Part shown: piece by piece, positions 25,694 through 34,161 of the stretch
Position numbering within the stretch: the first letter of the stretch is position 1
Layout of the letters: every line of letters begins with the position of its first letter
DNA from: Pectobacterium carotovorum
GTDB taxonomy: Bacteria; Pseudomonadota; Gammaproteobacteria; Enterobacterales; Enterobacteriaceae
Direction: 5' to 3'
Length of the DNA stretch: 64,000 nucleotides
Assembly (NCBI RefSeq): GCF_033898505.1
Contig: NZ_JAXAFK010000001.1
Location: forward strand, 248,001 to 312,000
Notes under the pieces: model-generated
Told to the model about the DNA's origin: nothing
Databases searched by the model: none
What the model saw: only the letters and a program-made list of their open reading frames with translations
Position numbers and translations under genes: made by a program

Positions 25694-26749
25694 TTACAGC
25701 GGTTTAACGTTTGAACGGCTGACTTTGCAGTTCTTGGTATCCCATTGCTCGCCGTGTTTAGGTGATTCGCCCTGGCCTTTTTCTACACCAGTAAACTCTT
25801 CACATACTTTAGGCTTGCCTGCTTTGTAGTTTTTAATACGCAGATCGCGGATTTCAGCCACATCGCCAAAGTTACGGTTTACGCCAGCGATGCTGTCGAT
25901 GGTACCGTTAACGGTTGCGCTGATGATGGTGAGGTTACGCGGGCCGCCGTTGTTGGTGCAGTCACCGCAGGAACGCCACAGTTTGCCGTGTTGACCAGTC
26001 AGGGTGAAGTTGCCCTGTACGATCGTGTGGCTGTTTTTGGCATTCTGTTGCAGTACTTTGTCCGGTTTGCCGCCAGGGCCATTGGTGGTGTTATGTGCGA
26101 CACCGCCGACGATGGTCATGGTTTTACCGTTGTTGGTCGCTGCATCTTCACAAACGTCTTCCCAGATTACGTTTTCGATACGGCAGTTGCCTGATTTACA
26201 GTGAATACCGTCAGAACCGCCTTTTTCGGAGATGCGCAAGTTCTTAATGGTGGCATTTTCCAGCGTGATAACCGGAGGCTGCTTATCACTGTCGCCTTTA
26301 CAGCTCAGACCCAGAGTAATACCGCCGCAGTCGACGGTTTTATCTTTAATTACCGCTCCTGCTTTACATTCTGAACTGGCTGCCTTCAGTGATGCAGCGC
26401 GCAGTGGTGCTGGCTCCTTGCTTGGGTCGGTCGGTGCTGCGTTAGACTTCAGGACACTATTATTGCCGCTAACGGTATCCACCCAATACCAATAATCCGA
26501 CTTCGGATTAGCGCTTAAATCCGTAAAGGTTCTGTCGGTAGAATTGAGCTCTGCGATTTTTTCGCTGCTCGCCTGATTATTACTGGTACTGCGATACACA
26601 TCCTGGCGAACAACGTTGCCTGCATCGGTAGACCAGCTTAAATAGGTGGCATTGTCTTTTTTCAGCAGCATCAACATGGTGTCGTTAGCCTGAGCCTGAA
26701 AAGAAAAAGCAGCCGTACATAAAAATATCGGTGTTAAATACTTAAACAT
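25694..26749 (-). CDS. Pectate lyase, polysaccharide lyase family 3 (Pel-3/PelI type)
   Basis: The 351-residue secreted protein has a signal peptide (MFKYLTPIFLCTAAFSFQAQ, then AND), a fibronectin-III-like domain (about residues 25-105, YLSWSTDAGNVVRQDVYRS), a Pro/Ala linker and a Cys-rich PL3 beta-helix domain (about 130-351). Typical PL3 features are VIKDKTVDCGGITLGLSC, GSDGIHCKSGNCRIENVIWE and ten or more cysteines. It cleaves polygalacturonate by calcium-dependent beta-elimination. This domain plan is that of Dickeya PelI and Pectobacterium carotovorum Pel-3, and linkage to pehA is known for Pel-3. The ribosome binding site is AAGGAA. Secretion by the type II system is expected. Confidence 0.93.
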   Translation of the reverse strand: MFKYLTPIFLCTAAFSFQAQANDTMLMLLKKDNATYLSWSTDAGNVVRQDVYRSTSNNQASSEKIAELNSTDRTFTDLSANPKSDYWYWVDTVSGNNSVLKSNAAPTDPSKEPAPLRAASLKAASSECKAGAVIKDKTVDCGGITLGLSCKGDSDKQPPVITLENATIKNLRISEKGGSDGIHCKSGNCRIENVIWEDVCEDAATNNGKTMTIVGGVAHNTTNGPGGKPDKVLQQNAKNSHTIVQGNFTLTGQHGKLWRSCGDCTNNGGPRNLTIISATVNGTIDSIAGVNRNFGDVAEIRDLRIKNYKAGKPKVCEEFTGVEKGQGESPKHGEQWDTKNCKVSRSNVKPL

Positions 26750-27315
26750 GTGTTTTTCCTTGTAAATTAAACGGATATTTTTTCTCTTTATTTATTCCAA
26801 ATAAAGAGGGAGTCCTTGCGCATCGAAAAGGATTATATAGCAGAGAATTAGAAATGAATAACAATTCGACAAAATTGTTGAGGTTAATCAGATTATTTAA
26901 TTTAGTCTGTGATTATTTTATATTTAATTTTATTTGTTGTTTATTATATTTTCTTTAATTATTTATTATGAACTAATAAATATTCGGAAGGTTCTTATTA
27001 AAGAAATAAGAAAAGTGAATGGCTTGAAGAGATAAAAATCTTATCACTCGCCTACGGCTGCACGTGACTGGATTCGGTTTGTTTCCGCGTTTCGTTGATG
27101 TGCCATTTACTTTTCTGGTGATAATTTAATCATGCGTAAAACTGAATGCTTTTCTTAATAAACATTAGCAAAGTTTTATGTAAATGGACTTTTTATTAAT
27201 CTACATATGCATGTTCGACAATTCTTGGTTTCTATAAAGGCGTTTCATTTTTCTTAATTAAGCAAGAAGAACGCGCAATTCCTTTTTTAGTAACCATAAA
27301 ATTGCGGATATCTAT
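26750..27315. promoter_or_regulatory. AT-rich divergent promoter region of pel-3 and pehA
   Basis: This 566-base spacer is very AT-rich with long A/T tracts, as is common for pectinase promoters under H-NS-type silencing. An inverted repeat AACAATT/AATTGTT lies at 26860-26879 on the pel-3 side. I did not find a convincing KdgR box by eye. No coding sequence is apparent. Confidence 0.45.
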
Positions 27316-27436
27316 GCCCTAAATAATTCGAGTTGCGGGTAGGCGGCAATCGCGCGAGTCCCCAGGAGCTTACACCAGTAAGTGACTGGGGTGAGTAAGA
27401 GAAGCCAACGCACCTGCGGCTTGAAGTATGACGGGA
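27316..27436. repeat. ERIC element in the pehA leader
   Basis: It begins CCCTAAATAATTCGAGTTGC, contains CCCCAGGAGCTTACACCAGTA and GTGACTGGGGTGAG, and ends TTGAAGTATGACGGG. It is full length and stops only 20 bases before the pehA start codon, next to the ribosome binding site. Unless the promoter lies inside it, the element is transcribed as part of the pehA mRNA. Confidence 0.92.
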
Positions 27437-27455
27437 ATATAAGGGAAGGTTTGAC

Positions 27456-28664
27456 ATGGAATATCAATCAGGTAAGCGAGTTTTATCACTATCATTGGGG
27501 CTTATCGGCCTGTTCAGCGCCTCGGCATTTGCTTCTGACTCACGAACGGTGAGTGAGCCGAAAGCACCATCCTCCTGTACGGTGCTTAAAGCGGACAGCA
27601 GCACTGCCACCAGTACCCTTCAAAAAGCATTGAATAACTGTGAGCAAGGAAAAGCGGTCAGGCTAAGCGCAGGAAGTTCTTCCGTCTTTCTGAGCGGCCC
27701 GCTTTCTCTGCCTTCGGGCGTCAGCTTATTAATCGACAAAGGGGTGACGCTGCGGGCCGTGAATAACGCCAAATCTTTTGAGAATGCGCCGTCATCCTGT
27801 GGCGTGGTCGATACAAATGGTAAAGGCTGTGATGCGTTTATTACCGCCACGAGTACGACGAATAGCGGAATTTATGGGCCGGGCACCATTGATGGGCAAG
27901 GGGGCGTGAAGCTTCAGGATAAAAAGGTGAGCTGGTGGGATCTGGCCGCCGATGCCAAAGTGAAAAAGTTAAAACAGAATACCCCCCGGCTGATTCAAAT
28001 TAATAAGAGCAAGAATTTCACGCTGTATAACGTTTCAATCATTAACTCCCCGAACTTCCACGTCGTGTTCAGCGATGGTGATGGTTTCACTGCGTGGAAA
28101 ACCACGATCAAAACGCCATCCACTGCCAGAAACACCGACGGTATCGATCCTATGTCATCAAAAAATATCACTATTGCCCACAGCAATATTTCGACGGGTG
28201 ACGATAACGTGGCGATCAAAGCCTATAAAGGCCGGGCCGAGACGCGCAATATTTCCATTTTGCATAACGAATTCGGAACGGGCCACGGTATGTCGATCGG
28301 CAGCGAAACGATGGGGGTTTACAATGTAACCGTCGATGACCTGAACATGAATGGCACCACGAATGGCTTACGCATTAAGAGTGACAAGTCGGCTGCTGGG
28401 GTGGTCAATGGCGTTCGGTATAGCAATGTCGTCATGAAGAATGTGGCGAAACCGATTGTGATTGATACGGTATATGAGAAAAAAGAGGGAAGTAATGTTC
28501 CTGATTGGAGCGACATTACGTTTAAAGATATTACGTCCCAAACCAAAGGCGTCGTGGTACTGAACGGCGAGAACGCGAAAAAGCCGATAGAAGTCACCAT
28601 GAAGAACGTCAAACTGACGAGCGACAGTACCTGGCAAATCAAGAACGTCACCGTTAAAAAGTAG
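27456..28664 (+). CDS. pehA: Endopolygalacturonase PehA (GH28)
   Basis: The 402-residue precursor has a signal peptide ending near SAFA (mature SDSRTVSEPK). The right-handed beta-helix holds the GH28 active-site motifs NTDGIDPM, STGDDNVAIK, GTGHGMSIGS and RIKS, so all catalytic Asp, His, Arg and Lys are present. It hydrolyses alpha-1,4 links in polygalacturonate and is a main maceration enzyme of soft-rot bacteria, exported by the type II system. It is divergent from pel-3. A strong AAGGGAAGG site precedes the ATG, directly after an ERIC element. Confidence 0.97.
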   Translation: MEYQSGKRVLSLSLGLIGLFSASAFASDSRTVSEPKAPSSCTVLKADSSTATSTLQKALNNCEQGKAVRLSAGSSSVFLSGPLSLPSGVSLLIDKGVTLRAVNNAKSFENAPSSCGVVDTNGKGCDAFITATSTTNSGIYGPGTIDGQGGVKLQDKKVSWWDLAADAKVKKLKQNTPRLIQINKSKNFTLYNVSIINSPNFHVVFSDGDGFTAWKTTIKTPSTARNTDGIDPMSSKNITIAHSNISTGDDNVAIKAYKGRAETRNISILHNEFGTGHGMSIGSETMGVYNVTVDDLNMNGTTNGLRIKSDKSAAGVVNGVRYSNVVMKNVAKPIVIDTVYEKKEGSNVPDWSDITFKDITSQTKGVVVLNGENAKKPIEVTMKNVKLTSDSTWQIKNVTVKK

Positions 28665-28704
28665 TTCGCTTAATAAGTTGTTTTGTCATGACAACGTTCA
28701 GAGC

Positions 28705-28857
28705 GTTGACAAATCTACTTACAGAACGAGAACGGTGGTAATGGGATAGAAGAGTAAAGCGTCCGCGCCAGGGATGGCGCGGCTCGAGCTTACAGGGAGG
28801 TACTTGCAGCGTCTTTACGATCGACCCATTATCACCGCTCGACTCACTTTTTTAGCA
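28705..28857. repeat. Dispersed palindromic repeat family 1, short copy
   Basis: It starts GTTGACAAA and shares GGGATAGAAGAGTAAAGCGT-like and CAGCGTCTTTACGATC blocks with 16359-16586 but lacks the central insertion. The two arms pair with each other (AATGGGATAG-like against CGACCCATTAT). It lies between the convergent pehA and HlyD-like genes, where the folded RNA could act as a terminator. The whole spacer 28665-28907 holds no gene. Confidence 0.65.
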
Positions 28858-28907
28858 ATCGCAGCACCGTTATTTATAAAATGACAGCGTGCATTGAATG
28901 TACTGAC

Positions 28908-30077
28908 TTAACGTTCGCGCAGCGCTTCATTGACCTTGTTCAGCGGTTTAATCAGATAGTCCAGCACGCTTTTTTGGCCGGTTTTTATCTCTACGCTCGC
29001 AACCATGCCGGGCACGATGGGGAATTTTTCCCCGGCTTTGTTGGTTAGCTCCGCCTGCGTGGTGCGCACATAGACCCGATAGTAAAACTGATCGCGCCTG
29101 ACTTCGTCCTGAAGTGTATCGGGTGACACGCTTTCGACTTCACCCGTTAAGTTGCCGTAGATGGAGGAATCATAGGCGGTGATTTTTACCGTGGCGGGCA
29201 AGCCCGGCCGGATATAGGCAATATCACGCGGGTTGATGCGCGTTTCGATCAGCAACTGATCCTCCAGCGGTACAATTTCCATCAGCTTGCCGCCCGGTTG
29301 CAGTACCCCGCCAACGGTCGTTACCTGAATGTCCTTCACAATCCCGCGGACTGGCGACGTAATGGTGGCGCGTTTGAGCTGATCGGCTTTCCCGCTGACC
29401 ACTTCCATCTGTGCTTCCAGATCGGCGTTGTTTTTGACCTGTTCTTCCCGCGCCCGTACGGCGTATTGGTTGCGGGCTTCGTCGATTTTGCCGCGGATCT
29501 CGCTAATCTGGCGACGTAATCGAATCACCTCGACGGCGCTGGCGGCGCCGCGCTGCACCAGCGGCTCCGTCATCCGCAGCTCTTGTTCTACCAGCCGCAT
29601 AGACTGTTGCAGGTTGGCGACGGTTTCATCGCGATTGCGCAAGCGTGATTCATAGAGCTGGCGTTCGCGTGCGGCCAGCGCCGGTTCTTTCATGGTTTCC
29701 GCGCTGAATGTTAGCGGTTCGCCGCTGAGCTCGGCGTGCAGACGTTCGGCGGATGCCCGCAGCGTCTGCACGCGGGAGAAGGCTTCGCCGTAGACGGACT
29801 GAAAACGGTTGATGTCTAACTGCGCCAGCACCTGACCTTTCTCGACGACATTGCCCTGTTGCACATATAGCTGGCCGATGATCCCGCCGTCCAGACTTTC
29901 AATCACCTGTGCGCGGGTTGACGGCGTCACTTTACCGCTCCCGACCGATACTTCATCCAGCACGGCGAAGGTGGCCCAGATAAAAAAGACGACCAGCCCC
30001 AGCAGGCTGAGCCAAATAATGGCGGAGACGCGTCGACCCTGGCGTTTCAGGTCATCATGGATCGTGATGCTACTCAT
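28908..30077 (-). CDS. Type I secretion membrane fusion protein (HlyD/LapC type)
   Basis: The 389-residue protein has a short cytoplasmic N-terminus, one membrane segment (VSAIIWLSLLGLVVFFIWAT), then a biotinyl-lipoyl-like hairpin, a long coiled coil (about residues 95-215) and the HlyD C-terminal beta-barrel (PVRGIVKDIQVTTVGGVLQP). It bridges the ABC ATPase and the TolC-like pore. An AAGGGGAAAA site precedes the start, 11 bases after the ATPase gene. It is the last gene of the exporter set that serves the giant adhesin encoded upstream. Confidence 0.93.
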   Translation of the reverse strand: MSSITIHDDLKRQGRRVSAIIWLSLLGLVVFFIWATFAVLDEVSVGSGKVTPSTRAQVIESLDGGIIGQLYVQQGNVVEKGQVLAQLDINRFQSVYGEAFSRVQTLRASAERLHAELSGEPLTFSAETMKEPALAARERQLYESRLRNRDETVANLQQSMRLVEQELRMTEPLVQRGAASAVEVIRLRRQISEIRGKIDEARNQYAVRAREEQVKNNADLEAQMEVVSGKADQLKRATITSPVRGIVKDIQVTTVGGVLQPGGKLMEIVPLEDQLLIETRINPRDIAYIRPGLPATVKITAYDSSIYGNLTGEVESVSPDTLQDEVRRDQFYYRVYVRTTQAELTNKAGEKFPIVPGMVASVEIKTGQKSVLDYLIKPLNKVNEALRER

Positions 30078-30088
30078 TGTTTTTCCCC

Positions 30089-32227
30089 TTACGCCACGCT
30101 CTGTGCGGCATCTGCCGGTTTGCTGATCGCTTTCAAAATCTGGTCACGCGGACCATCTGCCACGATGCGCCCGCCATCCATGACGACCACGCGGTCAACC
30201 AGCTTGAGCAGCGCCGGGCGGTGTGTCACCAGTACCAGCGTGCGCCCCGTGAGCCAACTGCTTAACTGGTGGATAACGTGGCTTTCCAACTGTTCGTCCA
30301 TCGAGGCGGTAGGTTCATCCAGCAGCACGATCTGGGGATTACGTAACAGCATCCTGCTGAGCAGAATCATCTGCCGCTGCCCGCCGGATAAACCGCGTCC
30401 GCCTTCATGAATAATGCGATCCAGGCTGGAGGCATCCTGTTGGATCAGGCTGAGCGCACCGCTAATGCGTAGCGCCTGCAACAGCTCCTGCTCGGTGGCG
30501 TGCGGGTTGCCGAGCATCAGATTTTGCCGCAGGCTACCGAAGAACAGACGCGATTCCTGCGACAGAAAGCCCAACTGACGGCGGACATCCGCCGGATCGA
30601 TCTGGCTGATGTCGACACCGTCAATAATGACCTTGCCGCGCGTCGCCGTCGCCTGATTGGCAAGCAGCTTGAGCAGGGTGGATTTACCCGCGCCGACCTT
30701 ACCCAGCAGCGCCACTTTTTCGCCCGGTTTGATCTCCAGCTTGCCGACCTGCAAGGCGGTATCGCCCTGTTCAGGGTCGTAACTGTATTGCACGTTGTGG
30801 AGCTGGAAGTGGCCCTGAAGGATCGGGCAGTGCGCCATTTTGCCGTCTTCCGGCCGATCCAGCGGTTTTTGCAGGATGTCATCCAGCCCGGTCATCGCGG
30901 TTTTCGCGTGCTGCCAGCGGGAAAACACCATCGTTAACTGCATAAGCGGCGCGATGGTGCGTGAGGAAAGCAGACTACAGGCCACGAGCGTACCGGTGGT
31001 GATATCGCCTGCCAGCACCAGATAGCTACCGAACACCAGCATGCCAGCATAGGTGAGCTGCTGGACGGTCGATGCCCAGCCGCTGAGCCGCGCGCCCCAT
31101 ATGCGTTGTTTCATTCCGATGGCGGCGCTGACCTCGTGTGTCTGCTCCCACTGGCGCTGGAAGTAGGGTTCGGCCTGTAGCGCTTTGATATCTTCGATCC
31201 CTTCGATGGACTCGACCAGCACCGCATTACGCAAGGCGCTTTCGCGCATGCCTTCTTTGGCCAGCTTCGCCATCGGCCATTGCAGCATTAGGCCGGGAAT
31301 CACAATCAGCGGGATCGCCAGCATGGGAATCAGCACCAGCGGCCCGCCGATCATCGCCATGATGCCGAGAAACAGAAAGACGAACGGCATATCGGCTGCC
31401 GCCCCGACGGTTGTAGACGTCAGCAGTTCACGTACCTGATCGATTTCCCGCAGCTGTGAAATAAACGAGCCGGTGGATTTCGGTCTGGCCTCATTTTTTA
31501 TCGCCAGCGCGCGGGCAAACAGCATTCCCGACACGTTCAGATCGATGCTCTTGCCCATCAGATCGGAGACAACGGTACGCGACAAACGGATGGCGTACTC
31601 CAATGCGGCAGCCAGCAGTACGCCGAAAAACAGCACCCACAGGGTGGGAATCGACTGCGCCGGAATCACGCGGTCATACACCTGCATGGAGAACAGGATC
31701 CCCGCCAGCGCCAGAACGTTACCCACGATAGAGGCGAGAGATATTTCCCCGATCTGCCGTTTTGCGCCGCGAAAATGTTGCCAGAACCAGTGCTTGCGGT
31801 ACGGTTTGACGAAATCATCGATGCGGGTGTCGCGGCCACGTTCGGCGATGCCGACCAGCACGATAATCCCCTGACTGTGTTTGATGAGCTCAGTCAGTTC
31901 GGCTTCGCGCTGAAGGTCGCCGCCGTCATTCAGCCAGTAGGTGGCGATGCCTTCATCGTTTAACGACTCAATGACGATGACGCCGCCATCGTCGGTTTCT
32001 GCCAGTACCGGTAAGATCTTGTTGCGCCAGCGGAGCTTCTCCGTGTGTCGCAGGCTGATGCTTAACCCCATCAGGTGGCTGATTTGTTCTAGCTGACGGG
32101 CAATCGGCTGCTGTTCGTACCAGCGCATCTGCTGGCGTACCGACTGGATATCGACCACCTGTCCATAGTGGGCGGCGGCGCGTGCCATGGCGGCAATCCA
32201 GGTTTCAGTTTGGGTGATTTGTGTCAT
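30089..32227 (-). CDS. Type I secretion ABC transporter (LapB/HlyB type)
   Basis: The 712-residue protein has an N-terminal C39-like domain (residues 1-135) without the catalytic Cys at the usual site, so it binds rather than cleaves its substrate. A six-helix membrane domain (about 160-440) and an ATPase domain follow, with Walker A GKVGAGKST, signature LSGGQRQM, Walker B IVLLDEPTA and switch His (VLVTHRP). It energises one-step export of the adhesin through the HlyD- and TolC-like partners encoded on either side. An AGGA site precedes the ATG. Confidence 0.94.
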   Translation of the reverse strand: MTQITQTETWIAAMARAAAHYGQVVDIQSVRQQMRWYEQQPIARQLEQISHLMGLSISLRHTEKLRWRNKILPVLAETDDGGVIVIESLNDEGIATYWLNDGGDLQREAELTELIKHSQGIIVLVGIAERGRDTRIDDFVKPYRKHWFWQHFRGAKRQIGEISLASIVGNVLALAGILFSMQVYDRVIPAQSIPTLWVLFFGVLLAAALEYAIRLSRTVVSDLMGKSIDLNVSGMLFARALAIKNEARPKSTGSFISQLREIDQVRELLTSTTVGAAADMPFVFLFLGIMAMIGGPLVLIPMLAIPLIVIPGLMLQWPMAKLAKEGMRESALRNAVLVESIEGIEDIKALQAEPYFQRQWEQTHEVSAAIGMKQRIWGARLSGWASTVQQLTYAGMLVFGSYLVLAGDITTGTLVACSLLSSRTIAPLMQLTMVFSRWQHAKTAMTGLDDILQKPLDRPEDGKMAHCPILQGHFQLHNVQYSYDPEQGDTALQVGKLEIKPGEKVALLGKVGAGKSTLLKLLANQATATRGKVIIDGVDISQIDPADVRRQLGFLSQESRLFFGSLRQNLMLGNPHATEQELLQALRISGALSLIQQDASSLDRIIHEGGRGLSGGQRQMILLSRMLLRNPQIVLLDEPTASMDEQLESHVIHQLSSWLTGRTLVLVTHRPALLKLVDRVVVMDGGRIVADGPRDQILKAISKPADAAQSVA

Positions 32228-32266
32228 TCACATTCCTGCATGTTCTTATCCGGCAGGTGAGCCGGC

Positions 32267-33706
32267 TTACAGCGACGGTAACGTCTCGCCAGTGGCTTGA
32301 TGACGCTCAATGCCCAACATATCCAGCAGATTATCGACGGCCGCGGCATAGTTAACCGCCGCCTCCCAGCCGTCATATAACGCGCCGATGCGTGAGGTTT
32401 CAGCCTGCAATACGTCTTGTTCAACGCTGAGCAGGTCGTTCAGGCTGCGTTTGCTGAGTTTGTATTCATCCTGATAAACGTTGCGGGTGTAGGTCGCGCT
32501 GGTAATTTGCTGCTGGCTGGCTTTTTCACGCTGCTGCGCGCCGATGAGATCGGCATAGGCCGTTGAGGCTTTCTGGTTCATATCCAGCTTTGCTGCTTCG
32601 ACTTCAGCCTGCGCCGCTTCACGCGTGCCTGATGCGGCATCAACGCGTGCGCTGACGGCACCGCCCTGATAAAGCGGGGCTTCCACCACCAGCTGTAGCT
32701 GATCGTCCCAGTAATTACGCCTGTCGGTTTCATAGCGGGTACGGCCCGCCTGCACGGCAATGGTGGGCCAATGCTGGGCTTCTGCCTGACGAATCCGGTG
32801 GCGCGAGGCCTCCTGCTTGGATTGCGCGCTCAGTACCGCATTACTCTGCTGGTAGGGGAGTGCCTTGAGCGTAATTTTTTGTTGCAGCAGCGCACGGGGA
32901 AGATCGGGCAGGGCGGTGGGGAGCACGCCGGTCAGCACGCTGAGCTGGGCCAGCGAGGAACGTTCCAGCGCCCGATATTGCTCCAGCGTTGCCCTCATGC
33001 CCGCGATGCGGGTTTCCGCCTGCAGGATGTCGGATTGCGTACTGAGACCGGCCTCGGAGCGGAGTGTCGCGATGTCTTTGACCTGAGTGAGCGACGTGAT
33101 ATTACGCTCGGCCGCCTGACTCAGTTCCTGATAGCGTTTGACTTTCAGGTAGGTCAGCAAGGTTTGCTGACCGACAGTGGTCATGACGCCGTAGAGTTGA
33201 TAGCGATAGGCATCTGACAAGCTATGCTGCTCATCAATGCTGCCGCCCGTCTTACCAAAATCGTACAGGAGCTGTTTCAGCGTAATACCCGCTGTGGAGT
33301 TGTTGCTCATCGTGCCGCCAGTATCACTTTGATCTGACTGGCCGACATTGCCGCTCAGGCCGATTTGCGGGAACCAGGCGCTTTGCGCGACGCGCAGGTC
33401 GGCTTCCCCGACGCGAATTTGCGCCGAAGCCTGTGCAATTTGTGGGTTGCGTGCAAATGCACGGAGAATGGCCTGCTTGAGATCCAGGCTATCGACCTGC
33501 TGTTCTGTCGGTGCGGCGGACCAGTCAAACGCGACAGCCTGAGCGAACGTCGACGAACTATAGAGAAAGGGAAGGCCGCCGCAGGCCAGCCCGAGTGCCA
33601 GCCCGATCGTCACCACACCGCGCGGCGTGTGATGGCGTAATGTGTGCGTCAAAAAAGCGCGATTGTGCGGAAAAAACATGCCCCTGATAAAAAATGGCTT
33701 GTGCAT
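32267..33706 (-). CDS. TolC-family outer membrane channel (LapE type)
   Basis: From the ATG at 33706, with AGGGG 7 bases upstream, the protein is 479 residues. The signal region is long (the hydrophobic core GVVTIGLALGLACGGLPFLY starts near residue 30), then the mature part has the two-fold OEP repeat of TolC. Motifs include LKQLLYDFGKTGG, EAPLYQGGAVSARVDAA and YKLSKRSLNDLLSVEQDVL. It forms the outer-membrane exit duct for the adhesin. It is the first exporter gene after the adhesin and is separated from it by a 290-bp repeat. Confidence 0.93.
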   Translation of the reverse strand: MHKPFFIRGMFFPHNRAFLTHTLRHHTPRGVVTIGLALGLACGGLPFLYSSSTFAQAVAFDWSAAPTEQQVDSLDLKQAILRAFARNPQIAQASAQIRVGEADLRVAQSAWFPQIGLSGNVGQSDQSDTGGTMSNNSTAGITLKQLLYDFGKTGGSIDEQHSLSDAYRYQLYGVMTTVGQQTLLTYLKVKRYQELSQAAERNITSLTQVKDIATLRSEAGLSTQSDILQAETRIAGMRATLEQYRALERSSLAQLSVLTGVLPTALPDLPRALLQQKITLKALPYQQSNAVLSAQSKQEASRHRIRQAEAQHWPTIAVQAGRTRYETDRRNYWDDQLQLVVEAPLYQGGAVSARVDAASGTREAAQAEVEAAKLDMNQKASTAYADLIGAQQREKASQQQITSATYTRNVYQDEYKLSKRSLNDLLSVEQDVLQAETSRIGALYDGWEAAVNYAAAVDNLLDMLGIERHQATGETLPSL

Positions 33707-33800
33707 CAATGACCCCTGTTTTCATCACTTTTTGTTTTAGTTCCTTTAAAGGAGGGATAGGGCGCGCTGGCAAAAATGCGTTAATACCCCTTCCTCTCAC

Positions 33801-34092
33801 CCTCTTCGTCATATCTCTATGCTGCTGTTGAGGCTGTTTCGTGCGCGATAATGGCGCTATTTTTATGCTATTTCGTAGCACGCGCCCGACTCGGGACGGC
33901 TCAAACGCCGCTCGCCCCGAGACCCCAGGCTTTTGGCGGAAATTATGCCGCTACGCGGTGCCATCGTCGGTATCAGGTTTAACGGACCGCTTGCGACACG
34001 TTCCATACGTGGCGCAAGCTTTCGCCGCGTCCATGCGGCTTATCCTAAACCTACTATCTCCTCTGCATAATTTCTTACGCCGGATAACGACA
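33801..34092. repeat. Dispersed repeat family 2, copy 2 (about 290 bp)
   Basis: This is the same length and ends as 16621-16912 (CTCTTCGTCATAT to TTACGCCGGATAACGAC). It occupies most of the 455-base gap between the adhesin gene and the TolC-like gene, both on the minus strand. It would be transcribed in any adhesin-exporter message. The shared core is AAATTATGCCGCTACGCGG. Confidence 0.6.
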
Positions 34093-34161
34093 AAATCCGC
34101 GTTGATCTCCGCATTTGTGTATAAGCAGCAGTCCTTGATCGAGCCAGCGCTTAAAACACCG

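Noticed and set aside
27233..27252. ATAAAGGCGTTTCATT as a KdgR box upstream of pehA
   Set aside because: The arms match only partly and the spacing is two bases short of the KdgR consensus.
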